A stretch of DNA of 64,000 bases from Streptomyces rimosus subsp. rimosus (GTDB lineage: Bacteria > Actinomycetota > Actinomycetes > Streptomycetales > Streptomycetaceae), in NCBI RefSeq assembly GCF_000720725.1, contig NZ_JOCQ01000019.1, positions 41,849 to 105,848 on the forward strand. Direction: 5' to 3'. The translations under genes were made by a program, and so were the position numbers. Shown in pieces: positions 60,149 through 64,000 of this stretch (positions are counted from its first letter, which is position 1; each line of letters starts with the position of its first letter). Below the pieces are notes generated by a model. The model saw only the letters and a program-made list of their open reading frames with translations, was not told the DNA's origin and ran no database searches.

Positions 60149-60493
60149 TCAGTCGAAGATGACCGACCGTACCTTCAGGCGCTCCGACGCGCCGCCGGTG
60201 CGTGGCTTCAGGCGGAAGGAGTTGCCCTCGCAGTCGGTGTCGGTGAAGACGGTCGCCCAGGCGTCGGTGCGGTTCTTCGGCGAGTGGCCCGGCTTGGGGT
60301 TGTCCTCGCCGACGCCGTGGAGATCGATGCACCGGCCGCCGGGCGGGTTGTTCAGGAAGCCGCTGGCCTCGTCACCGTCGACGGTCGTGTAGGAGTAGCG
60401 GAACTGCCCCGAGGCCGCAGCGGCGGAACCGGGAACGGCGGCCAGAAGCAGGACGGCGCCGAGAACGGCGGGGAAGGCGGAGCGAAGACGCAT
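60149..60493 (-). CDS. Small secreted protein of unknown function
   Basis: 114 residues. MRLRSAFPAVLGAVLLLAAVPGSAAAA is a signal peptide with cleavage after AAA near residue 27. The mature ~87 residues contain two cysteines (GGRCIDLHG and DTDCEGNSF), likely a disulphide, in a strand-rich chain ending LKVRSVIFD. Small secreted proteins of this type are common in streptomycetes; no family name can be given. GAGGGG stands ~8 bases before the ATG. Upstream 230 bp carries only a promoter region and the 17-bp repeats. Confidence 0.78.
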   Translation of the reverse strand: MRLRSAFPAVLGAVLLLAAVPGSAAAASGQFRYSYTTVDGDEASGFLNNPPGGRCIDLHGVGEDNPKPGHSPKNRTDAWATVFTDTDCEGNSFRLKPRTGGASERLKVRSVIFD

Positions 60494-60670
60494 CAACAGG
60501 CCCCTCTGCAGGCGGAGAAATTGCCGCATTCACCTCTGCCCGCCCGCGCAGCCGCCTACCCGGGTATCACACCTATGGATGACGCGGACACGCCTGCATT
60601 GGCTCGCACGGCGCAACGGAACGAAGCGCCCCTTATGACGCCCTCAGGTCGGGCTTCACGGACGGGCTCG

Positions 60671-60740
60671 CAGCGCTCCCACGGCCCGGCCCCAGCGCTC
60701 CCAGACCGTCAGCGCTCCCGGACCGTCAGTGCTCCGCAGC
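60671..60740. repeat. 17-bp tandem repeats at the end of the SUKH-3 gene
   Basis: CAGCGCTCCCAGACCGT (60693) and CAGCGCTCCCGGACCGT (60710) are adjacent; a leading copy CAGCGCTCCCA lies at 60671 and a trailing CAGTGCTCCG at 60727, which includes the stop codon of the minus-strand gene. The array seems to have grown outward from the gene end. Confidence 0.6.
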
Positions 60741-61286
60741 GGCCCCCGCGCTGAGCCGTATCGGGCGGGTGCCGAGGACCAGCGTGTTCAGGGCCTGGTC
60801 GAGGTCCGGGCCGAGGTACCAGTCGCCGGTGTGGTCGAGGCTGTAGACGCGGCCTTCGGTGTCGATGGCGAGGACGGCCTGGCCGCCGGCTTCCTGGCCG
60901 AGCGGGGCGACGTCGGTCTCCAGGGCGCGGCCGAGGTCGCCGAGGGTGCGGGCGAGGTGGAGGCCGTGCAGCGGGTCGAGGGTGAAGGGGGTGGGGGCGA
61001 TGTGGCGGCCGGGCCCGGTGGGGTTGATGTCCAGGCCGCCGAACTCGGCCCACGCCTCGACGGCGGCGGGGAAGACGGTGTGCCGGTGTCCGGCGGGGGA
61101 GGCGTGCGAGCGCAGGGCGTCGGCCCAGTGTTCGGCCTGCTGCATGTCCCAGCGGCCGGGGCGCCAGCCGGCGTCCTGGAGGGCCGCGTCGACGGCGACG
61201 GGGAAGCGGGTGGCCGCGCTGCGGGAGCGGTCGTAGACCGGGGCGACGGGTGCCGCGGAGTCCGCGGACGGTGCGGTGGGGGGCAT
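60726..61286 (-). CDS. SUKH-3-type immunity-like protein
   Basis: 186 residues. From ~20: RFPVAVDAALQDAGWRPGRWD, a helix AEHWADALRS, FPAAVEAWAEFGGLDI, then DPLHGLHLARTLGDLGRALETDVAPLGQEAGGQAVLAIDTEGRVYSLDHTGDWYLGPDLDQALNTLVLG. This is the layout of the SUKH-3 family, a branch of SMI1/KNR4 proteins known mainly as immunity proteins against nuclease or deaminase toxins. It begins 8 bp after the deaminase-like gene, so the two are one unit and the pairing suggests toxin and antidote. GGGAG precedes the ATG. The 3' end lies in a tandem repeat. Confidence 0.85.
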   Translation of the reverse strand: MPPTAPSADSAAPVAPVYDRSRSAATRFPVAVDAALQDAGWRPGRWDMQQAEHWADALRSHASPAGHRHTVFPAAVEAWAEFGGLDINPTGPGRHIAPTPFTLDPLHGLHLARTLGDLGRALETDVAPLGQEAGGQAVLAIDTEGRVYSLDHTGDWYLGPDLDQALNTLVLGTRPIRLSAGAAAEH

Positions 61287-61294
61287 GGTGCTGG

Positions 61295-61807
61295 TCAGCT
61301 CCCTGCGTGCGTGCCGATGGGCATGACGCCGAAGAAGGCGAGGAGGGCGTCGCAGGAGCGACAGGGGGGAGCGTAGCTGCCGTGCAGGGGGTCGCCGTCC
61401 TCGCGGATGTGCCGGGCGGTGAGTTTGGAATGTTTCAGGGAGCGGCGGGCCTCGCCGTTGGTGAGGGGTTTGCGGGAGGCGCGTTTGCCGCGGTTGGCCT
61501 CGACGGCGGTCAGGTGGCGGCTCAGCAGGACGGCTTCGGGGCAGCGCCCGGTGAAGCGTTCGCGCTGGGCGGTGGGGAGCGTGTCGAGGAAGTCCTGTAC
61601 GAGGTGGTGGAGCACGGGGGGCTGTTCGGCCTTGCTCGCGGTACAGGTGAGGGTGCGTCCGCGTACGGACAGGGCGGCGCCGACGGTGGGGAGGATGCCG
61701 TCGCGGCGGTGGCGGAGGGCAGGCGGACGGTCGTCGTCGGCGGTGCCGCTCCAGCCGACGCGGGGGTCTCCCGTGGCGGCGGTCTTCTGGTGTGCCGTGG
61801 TGCGCAT
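61295..61807 (-). CDS. YwqJ-like deaminase domain protein
   Basis: 170 residues. GRCPEAVLLSRHL (Cys-x-Glu) and later YAPPCRSCDALLAFFGV (PCxxC) match the zinc-deaminase pattern of the YwqJ family, in which a Cys replaces the usual His of HxE. YwqJ-type deaminases are C-terminal toxin domains of large exported proteins; here the domain stands alone with ~85 N-terminal residues and no signal peptide. The start is the ATG at 61807, though the ribosome site is not well placed. The following gene encodes a SUKH-3 protein. Confidence 0.75.
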   Translation of the reverse strand: MRTTAHQKTAATGDPRVGWSGTADDDRPPALRHRRDGILPTVGAALSVRGRTLTCTASKAEQPPVLHHLVQDFLDTLPTAQRERFTGRCPEAVLLSRHLTAVEANRGKRASRKPLTNGEARRSLKHSKLTARHIREDGDPLHGSYAPPCRSCDALLAFFGVMPIGTHAGS

Positions 61808-62137
61808 GGTCAGTGCTTTTCCCTCCCCGAATCCCCGGGACGCCGGAGGTCCCCCGCAAGGGTAGGGGGAGATCAGCCTGCCAAATGCCCCGGGTCTTGG
61901 GGAAGTCGGACGGGCTGTCGGTGATGTCACGGTTGTGTGCGGGTCCGGTCCCGGAACGGGCACCGGTACGGCGGCGGGCGGCGGACGGGTGCGCGGCGGG
62001 GGCGTGCGCCGAAGTGGGAGATCGGCCGCGGGTGTTGGGGCGGGGCGGCGGGGTGGCGGGCGGGTGTGCGCGGGAGAGCCTGTTGCGGCACGGCATAGGC
62101 TGTGCCCAGTAGCCGGAATCAGCCAGGGAGCACCGCC
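61808..62137. other. Divergent promoter region of the toxin/immunity-like genes
   Basis: 330 bp without a gene, extremely G-rich on the plus strand (GGGGCGGGGCGGCGGGGTGG near 62040). TAGGCT at 62095 is a possible -10 element for the plus-strand unit, 37 bases before the ATG. The first ~50 bases carry the deaminase gene ribosome-site region. No other feature seen. Confidence 0.45.
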
Positions 62138-63145
62138 ATGACGTCAGGTCGGCACGGGCTGGGGGCACCTCCCGGCCCCCAGGCCGCGGGCCACACCGCG
62201 CCACCGAACTCGGCCTATGCCGGGCAGGTCGTGCACTTCCCGGATCCGGTGCGGGCCGCCCGGTATCCGCGGGGGGTGCCGGTGGACGGGCGCGGGTTCC
62301 CGGACTTCTCGTCGTACGCGCGGGCGGCCGCGGAGATCGCGGAGCCGCCGGAGGGTTTCGGCGTGGATGAGCTGCGGCTGACGGACTATGTGTCGGCGAA
62401 CGTGGCGCTGCACGCGCAGGGGCACGAGCTGTGGGAGGACGTGCCGTCGGTGGCGACGCCGCACGGCTGGACGTGGCACCACGTGGCGGGTACGCGGCGG
62501 ATGGAGCTGGTGCCGGTCGAGGTGAAGGCGCTGCTGCGGCACCACGGCGGGCTGGCGACGGCTTCGGTGGATCACGGCCGGCGCGGTACGCGGCCGTTGC
62601 AGGACACGCGGCCGGTGCACTTCGGGCTGCCGCACCGGGAGCTGTCGGTGGCGGAGGAGCAGGTGCAGCAGGCCGAGGAGTCGCTCGGGTACCGGCTGCC
62701 GGGCGCGTACCGGGCGTTTTTGAAGGCGGCGGGCGGCTGTGCGCCGGTGGGTGTGGGGCTGCACGCGGATCTGGGGCTGCTGGTGGACCAGCCGTTCTTC
62801 ACGGTGCGGGACGAGGCCGCGATGAATGATCTGGTGTACGTCAACAAGTGTCTGCGTGACCACTTCACCAAGGACTATCTGGGTGTGGGGTTCGTGCAGG
62901 GCGGGGTGATCGCGGTGCGGGTGCGGGGGGAGGCGCCGGGTTCGGTGTGGTTCTGCGCGTACGACGACGCCCGGGACCGGGACGGGTGGCCGGTGCAGGA
63001 GCGGGTGGAGCGGCTGCTGCTGCCGTGCGGCGCGGATTTCGACGATTTCCTCCAGCAGCTGGCGGGCAGTCCGCCGGAGCTGGAGACGGTGGCGAACTTG
63101 ATGGTGGACGGTGGCTTCGCGCGTGCCGTTCCGGTGGAGGGGTGA
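62138..63145 (+). CDS. Fusion of WHH-type HNH nuclease domain and SUKH (SMI1/KNR4) domain
   Basis: 335 residues. Residues 30-140: HFPDPVRAARYPRGVPVDGR, GFPDFSSYARAAAEI, DELRLTDYVSANVAL, then TPHGWTWHHVAGTRRMELVP (108-127) and LLRHHGG (132-138). WHH plus MELVP plus HHGG is the signature of the WHH nucleases of the HNH/EndoVII class, C-terminal toxins elsewhere; the usual His after LVP is Lys130 here. Residues 165-320 are a SUKH immunity domain (AEESLGYRLPGAYRAFLKAAGG, FVQGGVIAVRVRGEAPGSVWFCAYD, FDDFLQQLAG). Toxin and immunity domains in one chain could silence each other. No signal peptide. AGGGAG precedes the ATG. The next gene starts 9 bp after the stop. Confidence 0.8.
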   Translation: MTSGRHGLGAPPGPQAAGHTAPPNSAYAGQVVHFPDPVRAARYPRGVPVDGRGFPDFSSYARAAAEIAEPPEGFGVDELRLTDYVSANVALHAQGHELWEDVPSVATPHGWTWHHVAGTRRMELVPVEVKALLRHHGGLATASVDHGRRGTRPLQDTRPVHFGLPHRELSVAEEQVQQAEESLGYRLPGAYRAFLKAAGGCAPVGVGLHADLGLLVDQPFFTVRDEAAMNDLVYVNKCLRDHFTKDYLGVGFVQGGVIAVRVRGEAPGSVWFCAYDDARDRDGWPVQERVERLLLPCGADFDDFLQQLAGSPPELETVANLMVDGGFARAVPVEG

Positions 63146-63154
63146 GGCGCGGTG

Positions 63155-64000
63155 GTGACGTTCGCGCAGGCTCAGGAGCGCGCGGAGCGCTGGGTCAACG
63201 ATGACGTGCCGGGTCCGTTCCGGCGTGAGGTGCGGGTGCGGGAGTTCGAGCTGGGGTTCGTGGCCTGGGCGGAGGACCGTGAGGGCGGACCGTCCACGGA
63301 TGGGGGCCGGGCTCGGCTGGTGATCGCGCGGGACAGCGGGGAGACGACGCTGTGGCCGGGGCTGCCGGTGGGTGAGGTGATCCGGCGGTACGAGGAGGAG
63401 TACGGCGCGGTGGCGGATGCCGCCCCGGTGGAGGCGCCGCCGCAGCGGATCGACCTGGAGGCGACGTCGTTCCTGCTGACGCCGCCGGAGTGGTTGCAGG
63501 AGGCGGCGGACCAGATCGGGCTGGGGGACCGGCGGTCGGGGGAGACGGCTGCGGGGGAGACGGCCGCGGGGGCTGCGGGGGCTGCCTCCGTACGGGACGA
63601 GCGGCCCATAGGGGGTGAGCGCCCCGTACGGGATGAGCGGCCCATACAGGACAAGCAGCCTGTACAGGACGAGCCGCCCGTGCAGGACCGGGTCCCCGAC
63701 GGTGCCACCCCGTGGTCCGGTACCGATATCCGGGCGGACGACGGCAGCGACGACCGTTCGGTGGGGCTGCCCGAGACCGTCTTCGCGCCGCCGCTGACCG
63801 GGTTCGACGAGGAGGACGCGCCGCCGCGGAGCGCGCGTCCCGAGGCGAAGACCGAACTGCTGGCGGGCGGCAGCCAGTTGCCGCGGACGATGCTGGCGCC
63901 GGCGATCGAGGAGCCGGGGACCGGCGGGCCGGTGGCGCCGCCGATGCCGTCGTCGCCGCCCCCCGCGCCGCCCGGCCCGTCCGCCGGGGCGATGCCGCCC
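63155..64000 (+). CDS. Immunity-like N-terminal domain with acidic repeat region (runs off the window)
   Basis: The frame is open for 282 codons to the window end. Residues 1-85 (TFAQAQERAERWVNDDVPG, EVRVREFELGFVAWAEDR, ARLVIARDSGETTLWPGLPV, GEVIRRYEEEYG) look like a YrhB/Imm35-type domain, an assignment made by pattern only. From ~130 a repeat VRDERPI/GERPVRDERPIQDKQPVQDEPPVQD appears, then a Pro/Ala/Gly-rich stretch (PPMPSSPPPAPPGPSAG). The rest of the protein is beyond the window and may hold another toxin or immunity domain. GTG 63155 is preferred to GTG 63152 by the distance to GAGG. Same strand and 9 bp after the nuclease-SUKH gene. Confidence 0.7.
   Translation, partial: MTFAQAQERAERWVNDDVPGPFRREVRVREFELGFVAWAEDREGGPSTDGGRARLVIARDSGETTLWPGLPVGEVIRRYEEEYGAVADAAPVEAPPQRIDLEATSFLLTPPEWLQEAADQIGLGDRRSGETAAGETAAGAAGAASVRDERPIGGERPVRDERPIQDKQPVQDEPPVQDRVPDGATPWSGTDIRADDGSDDRSVGLPETVFAPPLTGFDEEDAPPRSARPEAKTELLAGGSQLPRTMLAPAIEEPGTGGPVAPPMPSSPPPAPPGPSAGAMPP

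Overview
The window reads as a piece of the conserved core chromosome of a Streptomyces species. Evidence: very high G+C with G/C-ending codons, many GTG starts and one TTG start, almost no TTA codons (one found, in a regulator), Streptomyces-type families (GAF-ANTAR proteins, a NarL-type kinase, a DHA2 transporter with a C-terminal wing-helix domain, a DUF348/G5 resuscitation-promoting factor), and a housekeeping order (pmt/rsmI/tatD/rpf/rsmA/ispE, galT-E-K, ppc, pth/rplY/prs/glmU) that I recall from streptomycete chromosomes. No insertion sequence, prophage, integrase or CRISPR array was seen. One RNA gene, tRNA-Gln(UUG), is present.

Layout. 0-11.3 kb: tail of a short-chain dehydrogenase (SDR), a small CsbD-like protein, an L,D-transpeptidase, a tricorn-type protease, a TetR regulator with candidate operators beside an MMPL exporter, a serine beta-lactamase-like hydrolase, and two GAF-ANTAR proteins. 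11.4-16.3 kb: a DHA2 exporter, then a three-gene energy-coupling-factor (ECF) nickel/cobalt importer behind a candidate Nur box. 16.4-25.3 kb: a second serine hydrolase, a 53-residue charged protein, an SDR overlapping tail-to-tail with a carotenoid oxygenase, an EamA-type permease, a class B penicillin-binding protein and a protein O-mannosyltransferase. 25.4-34.4 kb: rsmI, a zinc-ribbon protein, tatD, an rpf-like wall hydrolase with a tyrosine-rich cytoplasmic head, rsmA, ispE, a small hydrolase and an ABC-F protein. 34.6-44.1 kb: two LuxR-type regulators with structured leaders flank a galactose module (sodium symporter, galT-galE-galK), followed by a GH42 beta-galactosidase. Together these could supply lactose or galactoside cleavage, uptake and Leloir catabolism.

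44.2-49 kb: an SDR, a MarR regulator with a perfect palindrome facing a trans-aconitate methyltransferase, a glyoxalase-fold protein, and a desaturase-TetR pair with a candidate operator. 49-57.5 kb: ppc, a small protein with a caspase-like His/Cys signature, a membrane protein, then pth, rplY, prs, glmU and tRNA-Gln on the minus strand, separated in places by strong hairpin terminators. 57.5-60.5 kb: a double-HTH protein with a LAGLIDADG-like segment, an orphan histidine kinase and a small secreted protein.

60.7-64 kb is the least ordinary part. A YwqJ-type deaminase and a SUKH-3 protein form one divergent unit. A protein that fuses a WHH-type HNH nuclease domain to a SUKH immunity domain, followed by a protein with an immunity-like N-terminus and an acidic repeat region, forms the other. 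These are parts of polymorphic toxin systems, but with no visible secretion leader and with toxin and immunity domains joined in one chain. This is the best candidate here for an undescribed system.
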